From Peiella sedimenti (lineage in GTDB: Bacteria > Pseudomonadota > Alphaproteobacteria > Caulobacterales > Caulobacteraceae): a DNA stretch of 64,000 nt. A program made the position numbers and the translations under genes. Positions 1 through 7,945 of the stretch are shown in pieces. The first letter of the stretch is position 1; each line of letters begins with the position of its first letter. The stretch is from the NCBI RefSeq assembly GCF_030504955.1, contig NZ_JAUKTR010000006.1, positions 62,001 through 126,000 of the forward strand, in the 5' to 3' direction. The notes below the pieces were generated by a model. The model was not told the DNA's origin. It did no database searches and saw only the letters and a program-made list of their open reading frames with translations.

Positions 1-722
1 GTCAACCCCTGGACGGCGAACTGAGGCTTCGCGCGGCATCCGCGCACGACGCCCAGGGCCGGCCGGTGGAAGGCGGCAGCCACGCCTACCCCGAACTGGC
101 CGCCGCGGGCCTGTGGACCACGCCGTCCGACCTGGCCCGCTGGCTAATTGGGGTGAGCGAGGCTCGCGCAGGGCGAGATGATCGTGTGCTGGAGGCCGGT
201 ACAGCGCGCGCCATGACCACGGCCGGTCTGGGCGAATGGGGCCTGGGCGTTCAGGTTCGCGGCGAGGGCGACGGTCTGGAGTTCCGCCACACAGGCTCGA
301 ATGAAGGCTTCCGATCAGTGGTGGTGGCCTTCCCGGAGCGCCGCCAGGGAGTCGTCGTCATGATGAACGGGGAGGCAGGCGCCGAGGTGATGGGCCCGAT
401 CGTACAGGCGGTCGCCCAGGAGTATGGCTGGCCGCACTATCCGCCTCGGGCGATTCCTTTCGTCGCCACACCGTCAGAGACGCTGGCGCAGCTCGCGGGG
501 GCCTATGGCGTCGCTCCCCGGCGTCTCGAGGTGGAGATGTCGCCGTCAGGGGACACCCTGTCGCTGCAACTTGGACGTCGCCGTCTGGAGCTGATCCCGC
601 AGGGTGGCGACGTCTTCCTGGAGTCTCGCGGCCTCGGGCGGGCTGAATTCGAGCGCGGAGACGATGGAGCGGTCGTTGCGATCTCGTTGAACGGAGCGCG
701 CTTTGAGCGTCAGGCTCCCTGA
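1..722 (+). CDS. Serine hydrolase / beta-lactamase family protein, C-terminal part
   Basis: This frame is open from the left window edge (codons begin at base 3), so about 239 C-terminal residues are visible and the N-terminus with the expected SxxK nucleophile lies outside. The piece AAGLWTTPSDLARWL is the class-C beta-lactamase/EstB-like helix, and HTGSNEGF looks like the KTG-type third active-site motif. The last 80 residues are beta-rich, resembling the accessory domain that often follows the hydrolase fold (DUF3471-like). The likely role is a penicillin-binding-like esterase or peptidase; the substrate cannot be told. The GTG at 66 is internal and is not the real start. Confidence 0.8.
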   Translation, partial: QPLDGELRLRAASAHDAQGRPVEGGSHAYPELAAAGLWTTPSDLARWLIGVSEARAGRDDRVLEAGTARAMTTAGLGEWGLGVQVRGEGDGLEFRHTGSNEGFRSVVVAFPERRQGVVVMMNGEAGAEVMGPIVQAVAQEYGWPHYPPRAIPFVATPSETLAQLAGAYGVAPRRLEVEMSPSGDTLSLQLGRRRLELIPQGGDVFLESRGLGRAEFERGDDGAVVAISLNGARFERQAP

Positions 723-791
723 CTTGGCGTGCCTGAGGACTTAAAGTCATCCCCCACCGGCGCCGCGAAGCGCTCAGCGGCGAGGACTGGC

Positions 792-1997
792 TCAGTCCCC
801 GAAAAGGGGCGGCGAGCCCTTGCGGCACATGGTCAGCAGCCCGCGAGGGGTTCGCAGGATCAGCTGGCCCTGTTCGTTGAAGCCGAAGGCGTCGGGCGGG
901 GCCACCGCCAGGAGGGAAATCTCGCCGCCGATCCCGACGGGCTCTCCAGGGATGAAGGGTGCGGCGCGGTCGGCGCAGGCCGCGCTCGTTTCCAGTCGCA
1001 GACTGAGGTGCGGCCCGTCGGCGCTGTATTCGGCCGCGCATCCGGCGTTGTCGCGCATCCGTCTGAGGTCGATGCCCAGGGTGATCGGCCCCTCGTGATA
1101 GGCCCCCAGCATCGTGTTCCCGCAGGCCTCATACTCGCCCACGAGACGACGGTCCGGCGGCGGCGGCCGACGCGCCGCCAGGCCTGGGCCGCCGGTCAGG
1201 AACAGGCGGTCGCCTTCCACCCGATAGGCGGTGGCGGAGGTGATGGCTCGCGCCATCAGCTCGTCTTCGGCCTGATCCTCTGGCGCGCAGCCGATGGCGG
1301 TGGACATGACCGGTCCTTCCACCTGAAGGCGTCCCGGGGCGGGCGTCGTGAAGGGGCTGCCCATGCTGTTGCAGTCAGCGTAGGCGCCGATGTTGCCCAT
1401 GCCGATGGAGAGGGTGGCGGGCCGTTGCTCCGTCACCAGAGGCTCGCCGCCAATCCTCTCGATCAGCCAGCGGCCGGCGATATCGGGGTTAGGCTCAGTG
1501 GGCCGCGTCAGAACCGCCCGCTCGCCATTCGCCCCGGCTAGAATCAGCGTCCGGGGGTCCGGGCGGCTCCAGCCGCTGATCTGGTCGATAAAGGCGGCGA
1601 GGCGTCGCTCGCTTGCGACCGCGGCAGGTCTGCGGCCGGCGGGAGCGGCGGCGCACAGACCGGTCCTTACCGCCTCGAGGCGGGTGACGCTGATCCGCTG
1701 GCCTTCCAGCCGGTAGAAGGCCGGGAAGCCGCCGCTGCATCCAGCGCCGTGATTGAGAAAGCCGCCTTCGCTGAAGTTCACCCAGGCCTGATAGCGAGCA
1801 AAATCCTCATCCCCGATCCGCTCAAGCCGCCACTGCCCGCCCAAGGGGTCGATCTGGCTGAGGTAGGAGCCGTCGTCCGCGACAGGCGCGATGGGGACGC
1901 TCGCGGCCGCCGCGTCAATCGTATCCGGCGCAGGCGCCTCCGCCGGGGCGGAACAGGCGCAGATGAAGGCGAGGGCGGTCAGGCACAACGAGCGCAT
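792..1997 (-). CDS. Lipoprotein with three META/HslJ-like domains
   Basis: The 401-residue product opens with a short signal peptide and a lipobox ending at Cys15 (FICAC), so it should be lipidated and held in the envelope. Three consecutive segments share the HslJ/META pattern (GxWRLExI...F...G.NH or CNS...): about residues 52-165, 172-275 and 288-398, each with paired cysteines. META proteins are linked to heat shock, novobiocin resistance or motility in other bacteria, but no biochemical role is established. It begins 40 bp downstream of the TonB receptor stop on the same strand, so it may be the second gene of that Fur-controlled unit. The third repeat is weaker than the first two. Confidence 0.75.
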   Translation of the reverse strand: MRSLCLTALAFICACSAPAEAPAPDTIDAAAASVPIAPVADDGSYLSQIDPLGGQWRLERIGDEDFARYQAWVNFSEGGFLNHGAGCSGGFPAFYRLEGQRISVTRLEAVRTGLCAAAPAGRRPAAVASERRLAAFIDQISGWSRPDPRTLILAGANGERAVLTRPTEPNPDIAGRWLIERIGGEPLVTEQRPATLSIGMGNIGAYADCNSMGSPFTTPAPGRLQVEGPVMSTAIGCAPEDQAEDELMARAITSATAYRVEGDRLFLTGGPGLAARRPPPPDRRLVGEYEACGNTMLGAYHEGPITLGIDLRRMRDNAGCAAEYSADGPHLSLRLETSAACADRAAPFIPGEPVGIGGEISLLAVAPPDAFGFNEQGQLILRTPRGLLTMCRKGSPPLFGD

Positions 1998-2037
1998 GAC
2001 CGCCTAACGCCGATCGATCGAGTCCGGTGCCCGAGGC

Positions 2038-4137
2038 TTAGAACCGGGCCGTCAGCGAAACCCTCAGCGCGCGGGGTGAACCCGGCGTGATATTGTTGTT
2101 GCTGTGCGCCGTGGACCAGTAGCGCTCGTCGAACAGGTTCTCGACGTTGGCCTGGACGCGGATGCGCCGGCTCACATCGTAGAAGACCGCGGCATCGACA
2201 CGGGTGAAGCTGGGCAGCACGACGGCGTTGTCGATGCCGGCGAAGACTTGGCCCTGGTGGATGATCCCCAGGCCGGCGGCCCAACGCGGGTCGAACTGAT
2301 AGCGGTTCCACAGCGAAGCGCTGTGCTCAGGGACGAGCGGCACGGTGCGGCCCGCCGGCGCGGCGGTGGTGTCGCTGGTGATCTTGGCGTCCTGCCAGGC
2401 GTAGCCGCCCATGATCTCCCAACGCTCGGTGATCTGCCCGCTGAGGCCGAGCTCCAGTCCCTCGGTCCGCTGCTCGCCGGTCTGGACGATCAGGGCGGGG
2501 TCGAGCGGATCGCGAGCCGTCGTGTTGCTGCGCTCGAGGCGGTAGAGGGCCGCCGACAGCATGAGGCCCTCGACAGGCTCCCAGCGCGCCCCAAGCTCGT
2601 GATTGATGAATTCCTCGGGCTCCAGCGAAAGGTTCGACGCCGAAAGCGAAGCGAACTGATCACCCGAGGCCGGCAGGAAGGAGCGCGCATAGCTGCCGTA
2701 GAAGCTGAGCGCCTCAGTAGGCTGATAGATGACGCCCAGGCGCGGCGAGACCATCTCGTCCGTGCGCTCGAAGCGGTCGCCCGTGCGGTTGTTGGTCAGG
2801 TCCAGGCCGAAGGAATCAAAGCGCAGTCCCGCCACCACCTGCCACTGCGGATTCAGCTGAATCTGATCCTGAACATAGAGGCCGAGGATCGAGGCCTCAC
2901 CGTCGTTGTCGGCGTCACTGGCGCTCTGGCGAAAGTCCACCACCATGCCCGATAGGGTGGGCGAGGCGACCGGCACGGTGATCGAGGTGGCCGTGCCGCC
3001 GAAATAGCCGGTCTCGCGGAAGTTCCGGGTGTCCTGGCGGCCCAGCTCTACGCCGGCCAGCAGGCGGTGTCCGATCGAGCCCGTCTGCGTCTCGAGGATG
3101 AAGTCGGTCTGGGTGAACAGATTCTCGCGGCTGGTCAGGTTGTTGTAGGCCGAGATGGACACGGTCGATCCACCGCCGCCGACCGCGCCGGGGTACACGT
3201 TCTGATAGAATTTGTCGTAGGCGGCCAGGACCGTGCGGTTGCGGATGATGAGGCCGTTGGAGCCGACCCACTGCACCGCGCCGCTCAGCCAATCCACGTC
3301 GGCCGTGGAGTAGCTGAGATCCGGGTCGCCGAAGAAGGTTGAAACATCCGTCTCAAGGGGGCGGCCCAGGTAGGACGGGACGCCACGATCAACGGTGCGT
3401 TCGTCCTCGAAGTGTTCGTAGGACAGCACGAAGGAGAGCTGCTCGCTGGGGGTGAAGGCGACGGTGGGATTGATACCCCATCGCTCGACCCCGACGTGGT
3501 CGCGGTAGCTGCCGGAATCCTCGATGACCAGATTGAGACGGCCCGAGGCCATGGCGCCCAGGGGCTGGTTCAGGTCCAGGGTGGCGCGGCGATGATCGAA
3601 GGAGCCCAGCTCGACCGAAAGGCCGCGCTCGACGGACGAGAAGGGGGTCTTGGTGACGCGGTTGATGACGCCGCCGCCGCCGCCGCGCCCAAAGATCATG
3701 GCGTTGGGGCCGCGCAGAACCTCGACCCGCTCCAAGTTGTACACGTCGCGATAGTACTGAACGTCGTCCCGGACCCCATCGGTGAAGAAGTCCGCTGTGG
3801 TCGCCTGGCCGCGGATGGTGGGGGCGTCGCGGTGACCTTCGCCCTGGCCCATGGTGACGCCAGGAACGTAGCGAACCACATCCGCCATGCTGTCCATGGC
3901 CTGATCTTCAATGGCGGCGCGGGTCACGATGGCCACGGACTGGGGCGTGTCCTCCAGCGCCGTGTCCGTGCGGGTGGCGGTCGCCGTGCTTTCCACCCCA
4001 TAGCCCTCGGCCCGCGCGCGGCCATAGACCGTCACCTCGGCGACGGGCGTGGACGGTCCTTCAGCCTCTGCAACTCCCTGATCGGCATAGGTGACGGGCG
4101 CGAGCAGGGCGGCGAAGAGCGGGTAGGCGGGGTTCAT
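2038..4137 (-). CDS. TonB-dependent siderophore receptor
   Basis: A 699-residue outer-membrane receptor. It has a signal peptide (about residues 1-18), a TonB-box-like stretch EVTVYG near residue 35, a plug domain (about 55-165, including PQSVAIVTRAAIEDQ and VEVLRGPNAMIFGRGGGGGVINRVTK) and a 22-strand barrel that ends in an aromatic residue (LTARF). The plug wording matches the ferrichrome/catecholate class (FhuA/FiuA/FpvA). No FecR-type signalling extension is seen, so it should transport only. A Fur-box palindrome lies just upstream at 4157-4175. The exact siderophore cannot be predicted. Confidence 0.93.
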   Translation of the reverse strand: MNPAYPLFAALLAPVTYADQGVAEAEGPSTPVAEVTVYGRARAEGYGVESTATATRTDTALEDTPQSVAIVTRAAIEDQAMDSMADVVRYVPGVTMGQGEGHRDAPTIRGQATTADFFTDGVRDDVQYYRDVYNLERVEVLRGPNAMIFGRGGGGGVINRVTKTPFSSVERGLSVELGSFDHRRATLDLNQPLGAMASGRLNLVIEDSGSYRDHVGVERWGINPTVAFTPSEQLSFVLSYEHFEDERTVDRGVPSYLGRPLETDVSTFFGDPDLSYSTADVDWLSGAVQWVGSNGLIIRNRTVLAAYDKFYQNVYPGAVGGGGSTVSISAYNNLTSRENLFTQTDFILETQTGSIGHRLLAGVELGRQDTRNFRETGYFGGTATSITVPVASPTLSGMVVDFRQSASDADNDGEASILGLYVQDQIQLNPQWQVVAGLRFDSFGLDLTNNRTGDRFERTDEMVSPRLGVIYQPTEALSFYGSYARSFLPASGDQFASLSASNLSLEPEEFINHELGARWEPVEGLMLSAALYRLERSNTTARDPLDPALIVQTGEQRTEGLELGLSGQITERWEIMGGYAWQDAKITSDTTAAPAGRTVPLVPEHSASLWNRYQFDPRWAAGLGIIHQGQVFAGIDNAVVLPSFTRVDAAVFYDVSRRIRVQANVENLFDERYWSTAHSNNNITPGSPRALRVSLTARF

Positions 4138-4156
4138 GAGGACACTCGAGAAAGAT

Positions 4157-4175
4157 AATGCGAAGCGTTCGCATT
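4157..4175 (-). promoter_or_regulatory. Fur box upstream of the TonB-dependent receptor
   Basis: A perfect inverted repeat, AATGCGAA, then GCG, then TTCGCATT, sits 20-38 bp upstream of the receptor start. It fits the 19-bp Fur operator layout and follows GAT, giving GATAATGCGAA, close to the classical GATAATGAT half-site. The gene type (siderophore receptor) is what Fur normally represses under iron sufficiency. Confidence 0.75.
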
Positions 4176-4333
4176 CGCATAGGGCGCGGCCATGGGGGTG
4201 TCAACGGCTTGGCCGGAAGAGTCTCGTCCCGCCATGACAGCGCAGCATCGGCGCCACACGAGCGCGACCGGCCTCGCGGACATACGGCCGTCGTCGACGC
4301 TATCGGCGCCGCTTCACCGCCGCCCCGACGGGT

Positions 4334-4350
4334 GCTAAGGCGCGGCCATG
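4334..4350 (+). promoter_or_regulatory. Leaderless-type promoter: GCTAAG, 8 nt, ATG of liuA
   Basis: GCTAAG (4334-4339) matches the Caulobacterales housekeeping -10 element and lies exactly 8 nt before the ATG. There is no Shine-Dalgarno sequence, so transcription probably starts at the A of the start codon. The same 15-nt string from TAAG to ATG recurs at the DUF1489 gene (17296-17310). Confidence 0.55.
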
Positions 4351-5502
4351 ACCCAAGCGCCCTTCATGGACTTCGCCCTCGGCGACACCGCCGACGCCAT
4401 CCGCGAAACGACCGCCCGCTGGGCCGCCGACCGGCTCGCGCCGCTGGCCGCCGAGATCGACGAGAAGAACCAGTTCCGCCGCGAGCTCTGGCCCGAAATG
4501 GGCGAGCTGGGACTGCACGGGATCACGGTGGAGGAAGAATACGGCGGCCTCGGCCTCGGCTATCTCGAGCACGTGGTGGCGATGGAGGAGGTGAGCCGCG
4601 CCTCGGCTTCGATCGGCTTGTCCTACGGCGCCCACTCCAACCTGTGCGTCAACCAGATCCGTCGCTGGGGCACGGAGGAGCAAAAAGCCCGCTACCTGCC
4701 CAGGCTTATCTCGGGCGAGCACGTGGGGTCGCTGGCCATGTCGGAGGCCGGCTCGGGCTCCGACGTCATGTCCATGCGCACGCGGGCCGAGAAGAAGGGC
4801 GACCGCTATGTGCTGAACGGCACGAAGTTCTGGATCACCAACGCGCCCTCGGCCGACACGCTGGTGGTCTACGCGCGCACCGGCGAGGGCAACGGCGGCG
4901 TCACCGCGTTCCTGATCGAGAAGGGCTTCAAGGGCTTCAGCGTCTCCAAGAAGCTGGACAAGATGGGCATGCGCGGCTCGGACACCGCCGAGCTGGTGTT
5001 CGAGGACTGTGAGGTCCCCGAAGAGAACGTCATGGGCGGGGAGGGGCGCGGCGCCGCCGTCCTGATGTCGGGCCTGGACTATGAGCGCGCCGTGCTGGCC
5101 GCCGGCCCGCTGGGCATCATGCAGGCCGCGCTGGACGTGGTCCTGCCCTATGTGCGCGAGCGCAAGCAGTTCGGAAAGCCGATCGGCTCCTTCCAGCTGA
5201 TGCAGGGCAAGATCGCCGACATGTACGTGGCCCTGAACTCGTCGCGGGCCTACGTCTACGCCGTGGCCAAGGCGTGCGACGCGGGCAAGACGACACGTTT
5301 CGACGCGGCGGGCGCGATCCTGATGGCCTCGGAGAATGCGGTGAAGGTCAGCCTCGAGGCCGTTCAGGCCCTGGGCGGCGCCGGCTACACCAAGGAGTGG
5401 CCGGCGGAGCGGCTGGTCCGCGACGCCAAGCTCTACGACATCGGCGCCGGCACCAACGAAATCCGCCGCTTCCTGATCGGGCGGGAGTTGCTGGGCGCCT
5501 GA
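4348..5502 (+). CDS. liuA: Isovaleryl-CoA dehydrogenase
   Basis: FAD flavoenzyme of leucine/isovalerate breakdown that oxidises isovaleryl-CoA to 3-methylcrotonyl-CoA and passes electrons to ETF. The 384 residues show the N-terminal helical, central beta and C-terminal helical acyl-CoA dehydrogenase domains. The catalytic glutamate is in the isovaleryl-CoA position (Glu246 in LDYERAVLA) and not in the usual C-terminal loop, where IGAGTNE has Ala; this separates it from medium- and short-chain acyl-CoA dehydrogenases. The other liu genes follow on the same strand but are dispersed over 12 kb. Confidence 0.93.
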   Translation: MTQAPFMDFALGDTADAIRETTARWAADRLAPLAAEIDEKNQFRRELWPEMGELGLHGITVEEEYGGLGLGYLEHVVAMEEVSRASASIGLSYGAHSNLCVNQIRRWGTEEQKARYLPRLISGEHVGSLAMSEAGSGSDVMSMRTRAEKKGDRYVLNGTKFWITNAPSADTLVVYARTGEGNGGVTAFLIEKGFKGFSVSKKLDKMGMRGSDTAELVFEDCEVPEENVMGGEGRGAAVLMSGLDYERAVLAAGPLGIMQAALDVVLPYVRERKQFGKPIGSFQLMQGKIADMYVALNSSRAYVYAVAKACDAGKTTRFDAAGAILMASENAVKVSLEAVQALGGAGYTKEWPAERLVRDAKLYDIGAGTNEIRRFLIGRELLGA

Positions 5503-5590
5503 TCCTGCGGAAGGATTTCCTGATCGCCTCTTGAGAAGCCACGGCGGCCCTCGAAGCGCAGTCTGATCTCCGAAGTTAGGGGAGGCCGCC

Positions 5591-6763
5591 ATGACGCGCC
5601 TGATCGTCGTAACGTCCCTGCTCGCGGCTATCGCTGCCCCCGGCGCCGCGCATCAGACCCCGCCGCCTGATCCCGCCTCGCCCGAGGCGGTCGGCGCCCG
5701 ACTGCGCGGGCATTATCAGATGATCGAGCCTGTCGCTGAGCGGGTTCACATGATCCGCCAGATCGAACCTTTTCAGGTCAGCGTCCTGGGAAATATCGGG
5801 GTGATCGAACAGTCGGACGGGCTGGTGCTGTTCGATGCTGGGGGCGATCCGGCGGCCACGCGCCGGGCCCTGCGTATGATCGCCACTTTCAGCGAAAAGC
5901 CGGTCAAGGCGGTCATTATAAGCCACTGGCATAGCGACCATTTCGGCGGCCTTGGCGAGATCGTTGACCGCTGGCCGAGCGTGCGCATCATCGCCCACGA
6001 GCAGACCCTGAGGAACCTGACGGAGCTGGGAACGGGCCTTCCCGCCCAGGCCGATCTGGCCGGAGAGCCGGACACATTCGGGGCTATCCTCGCGGGCCTC
6101 GCCCCCATCCGGGCCGCCCAGGCCGCCGCCGGGCCGGAGCTGGGGCAGGGCTATGAGGATCTGATCGCGCTTTCGATGATGACCGGCCGGGACTCCGAAG
6201 GCGCTCGCCTGGTTCTGCCCACTGAAACCTTCACCGACCGGCTGGTCCTGGATGATGCGGTCGCGCCTATCGAGGTCATCCATCTGGGGAACGGCAACAC
6301 CTCGGGCGAAGCGCTCGCCTGGCTGTCGCGCCAGAGGGTGCTTTTCACTGGCGATACGGTAGTGGGGCCGTTCCCCTATGGCATCGCAGCCTTCCCAACG
6401 AGCTGGCGCCGGGTGCTGGGCCAGATCGACGCCATGGACTACGCGGTACTGGTCCCCGGCCATGGTGAGATGCAGCGCGATCACACCTACGTCCGCGCCA
6501 TGATGGCCGACATGGATGAGTTGAACGCCTTCGTGACGCCCCTGGCGCGGGCCGGCGTCTCCCTGGAGGACATCCGCGCCCGCCGGCCGTTGGCCCGCCA
6601 GGCCGAGGCCTTTGCTCAGGGCGACGCGTGGAAACGCAAATGGTTCTACCGTTACTGGATTGATCCCCTGATCGGCTGCATGGCGGCTGAGGCGCGTGGC
6701 GAGACCATCGCCTATCCGGTCGGGTCGGCGACGTGCACGGGGCCGGGATCGCTCGGCTTCTAA
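5591..6763 (+). CDS. Secreted MBL-fold metallo-hydrolase (paralogue of the 49.8 kb gene)
   Basis: A 390-residue metallo-beta-lactamase-fold protein with a signal peptide (cleavage near residue 20, GAAHQ). The HxHxDH motif is H112, H114, D116, H117; the bridging Asp is D255 (FTGDTV) and the last His is H291 (PGHG). The position that usually holds the third zinc His is Asn236 (GNGNTSG). The RBS GGGGAGG is immediately upstream of the ATG. A clear paralogue with the same layout is at 49777-50961. The substrate is unknown; lactonase, hydrolase or beta-lactamase-like activities are all possible. Confidence 0.85.
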   Translation: MTRLIVVTSLLAAIAAPGAAHQTPPPDPASPEAVGARLRGHYQMIEPVAERVHMIRQIEPFQVSVLGNIGVIEQSDGLVLFDAGGDPAATRRALRMIATFSEKPVKAVIISHWHSDHFGGLGEIVDRWPSVRIIAHEQTLRNLTELGTGLPAQADLAGEPDTFGAILAGLAPIRAAQAAAGPELGQGYEDLIALSMMTGRDSEGARLVLPTETFTDRLVLDDAVAPIEVIHLGNGNTSGEALAWLSRQRVLFTGDTVVGPFPYGIAAFPTSWRRVLGQIDAMDYAVLVPGHGEMQRDHTYVRAMMADMDELNAFVTPLARAGVSLEDIRARRPLARQAEAFAQGDAWKRKWFYRYWIDPLIGCMAAEARGETIAYPVGSATCTGPGSLGF

Positions 6764-6764
6764 C

Positions 6765-6789
6765 GGAACCGCCGCGCGGGTGCGGGGTT
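6765..6789 (+). promoter_or_regulatory. EcfG-type promoter of the DUF3008 gene
   Basis: GGAAC (6765-6769), 16 nt, GGTT (6786-6789). The alphaproteobacterial general-stress sigma factor EcfG/SigT recognises GGAAC-N16/17-CGTT, so this differs at one base. It sits just after the MBL stop codon and 23 nt before the DUF3008 start, leaving room for a short leader with the RBS. Confidence 0.55.
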
Positions 6790-6812
6790 GCTCCAGCGAA
6801 AGGAGCATCCCC

Positions 6813-7004
6813 ATGCCTGCCAAATCCAAAGCTCAGCAGAAGGCCGCCGGCGCCGCCCTGTCCGCCAAGCGTGGCGATACGCCCAAGTCGGAGCTGAAGG
6901 GCGCGTCCAAGTCCATGTACGAGAGCATGTCGAAGAAGGAGCTGGACGAGTTCGCCTCGACCAAGCGCAAGGGCAAGCCCGAGCACGCCTCAGACGCCCG
7001 CTGA
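6813..7004 (+). CDS. DUF3008 family small basic protein, probably stress-induced
   Basis: A 63-residue protein rich in Lys, Ser and Ala (starts MPAKSKAQQKAAG, contains SMYESMSKKELDEFASTKRKGKP), matching the DUF3008 family of small, probably disordered proteins. The ATG at 6813 is chosen because AAAGGAG lies 7-14 nt upstream; longer readings run into the preceding gene. The function is not established. An EcfG-like promoter just upstream suggests it belongs to the general stress response. Confidence 0.8.
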   Translation: MPAKSKAQQKAAGAALSAKRGDTPKSELKGASKSMYESMSKKELDEFASTKRKGKPEHASDAR

Positions 7005-7073
7005 GTCGCCGACCACTGGCGCGGAGGCACAGCCGCGCTTACCTTCCGCGTCGCGAAAGGAAGACCGCCCCCC

Positions 7074-7712
7074 ATGAGCCCCGCTGACGTCCGCCAGCCG
7101 CGCGCCTTCTCGACCGTGCTGGAGGAGCTGGGGACCGCCGGCGGACCGACGCTGCACGTGGCCGACATGGTTCAGGCCTTCGGCCACCGCGGCCTGGGTG
7201 CGGTCATGCTGCTGATCGCCCTGATCAACCTGTTCCCATGGCCTCCAGGCGGCACAACCTTCGTGGGCTTTCCGCTGCTGTTGATCAGCCTGCAGCTGGT
7301 GGTCGCTCGTCAGGGCGTGTGGCTGCCCCGGGGCATCCTCCAGGTAGGCCTATCCCGTGAGGGCTATCGCAAGGGCCTCAGCCGGTTCCTGCCGGCCATC
7401 CGCTTCGCCGAGCGGCTCACGCGTCCCCGTTGGGGCTTTCTGTCGAACGCCGGGGCCAAGGTGCTGATCGGTCTGGTCAGCTTTGTGCTGTCCTGCGTGC
7501 TGGTCCTGCCGGTGCCGGGCGGCAATCTGCTGCCGGCGGCGACCATGTCCCTGTTCGCCCTGGGCCTGATGCAGCGGGACGGCGTCGCCATCCTGCTGGG
7601 CTGGCTGGCGGCCGCAGCCAGCTTCGGCGCGCTGGTCCTGGCCTGGAGCGTGATCAAGGCGGCGTTCCTGCACGCCTGGAACTATGGAACCCAATTGATC
7701 GGGACCGGATAA
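7074..7712 (+). CDS. ExoD family exopolysaccharide synthesis protein
   Basis: A 212-residue integral membrane protein of the ExoD family. The signature is LINLFPWPPGGTTFVGFPLLLISLQ around residues 50-75, with about four to five hydrophobic segments (roughly 45-60, 66-83, 124-142, 150-165 and 175-195). ExoD in Sinorhizobium affects exopolysaccharide and alkaline tolerance, but its mechanism is unknown. GAAAGGAAG upstream supports the ATG at 7074. A hairpin terminator follows the stop. Confidence 0.85.
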   Translation: MSPADVRQPRAFSTVLEELGTAGGPTLHVADMVQAFGHRGLGAVMLLIALINLFPWPPGGTTFVGFPLLLISLQLVVARQGVWLPRGILQVGLSREGYRKGLSRFLPAIRFAERLTRPRWGFLSNAGAKVLIGLVSFVLSCVLVLPVPGGNLLPAATMSLFALGLMQRDGVAILLGWLAAAASFGALVLAWSVIKAAFLHAWNYGTQLIGTG

Positions 7713-7716
7713 GACG

Positions 7717-7744
7717 AAGGGCCGCCGGTCGCCCGACGGCCCTT
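7717..7744. terminator. Terminator between ExoD and the 19-codon ORF
   Basis: AAGGGCCG (7717-7724) pairs with CGGCCCTT (7737-7744) around a 12-nt loop. It lies 5 nt after the ExoD stop and, on the opposite strand, 34 nt after the small ORF at 7838-7779, so it can serve both. Confidence 0.6.
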
Positions 7745-7778
7745 CCATTCTCCGCCGAAACGGAAAACCGGCTGACGC

Positions 7779-7838
7779 TTACGCGCGGACCTCGCCGGAG
7801 GTCCAGGTCGCCGTCTCGGGCATACGAGAATGAGACAC
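7779..7838 (-). CDS. Candidate 19-residue peptide with an extreme Shine-Dalgarno
   Basis: A GTG-started reading frame of 19 codons (VSHSRMPETATWTSGEVRA, then TAA). It is preceded by GAAAGGAGGTGATCCA, the perfect complement of the 16S rRNA 3' end, with a 7-nt spacer from GGAGG to GTG. A hairpin terminator follows 34 nt after its stop. It lies about 108 bp downstream of the patatin gene on the same strand and may be read from it or from its own promoter. No family is recognised. It could be a regulatory or toxic peptide, a leader, or untranslated; the strong RBS plus terminator is the whole argument. Confidence 0.45.
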   Translation of the reverse strand: MSHSRMPETATWTSGEVRA

Positions 7839-7945
7839 TGGATCACCTCCTTTCAGCTGTTGAACAGGACGACCAAGATGGGATCGATTCCGTGCATCGA
7901 CAACGGCCTGGGGAGTCGTTGGCCAAGATGCCGCGGCGCCGCGAC

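Noticed and set aside
4158-5012. 284-codon plus-strand frame overlapping liuA
   Set aside because: It runs in another frame of liuA; no RBS and no homology.
7838-7854. 16S rRNA fragment at the patatin/ExoD boundary
   Set aside because: Only 17 nt match the very end of 16S and the rest is unrelated, so it is not an rRNA gene; it is better explained as a Shine-Dalgarno on the minus strand.
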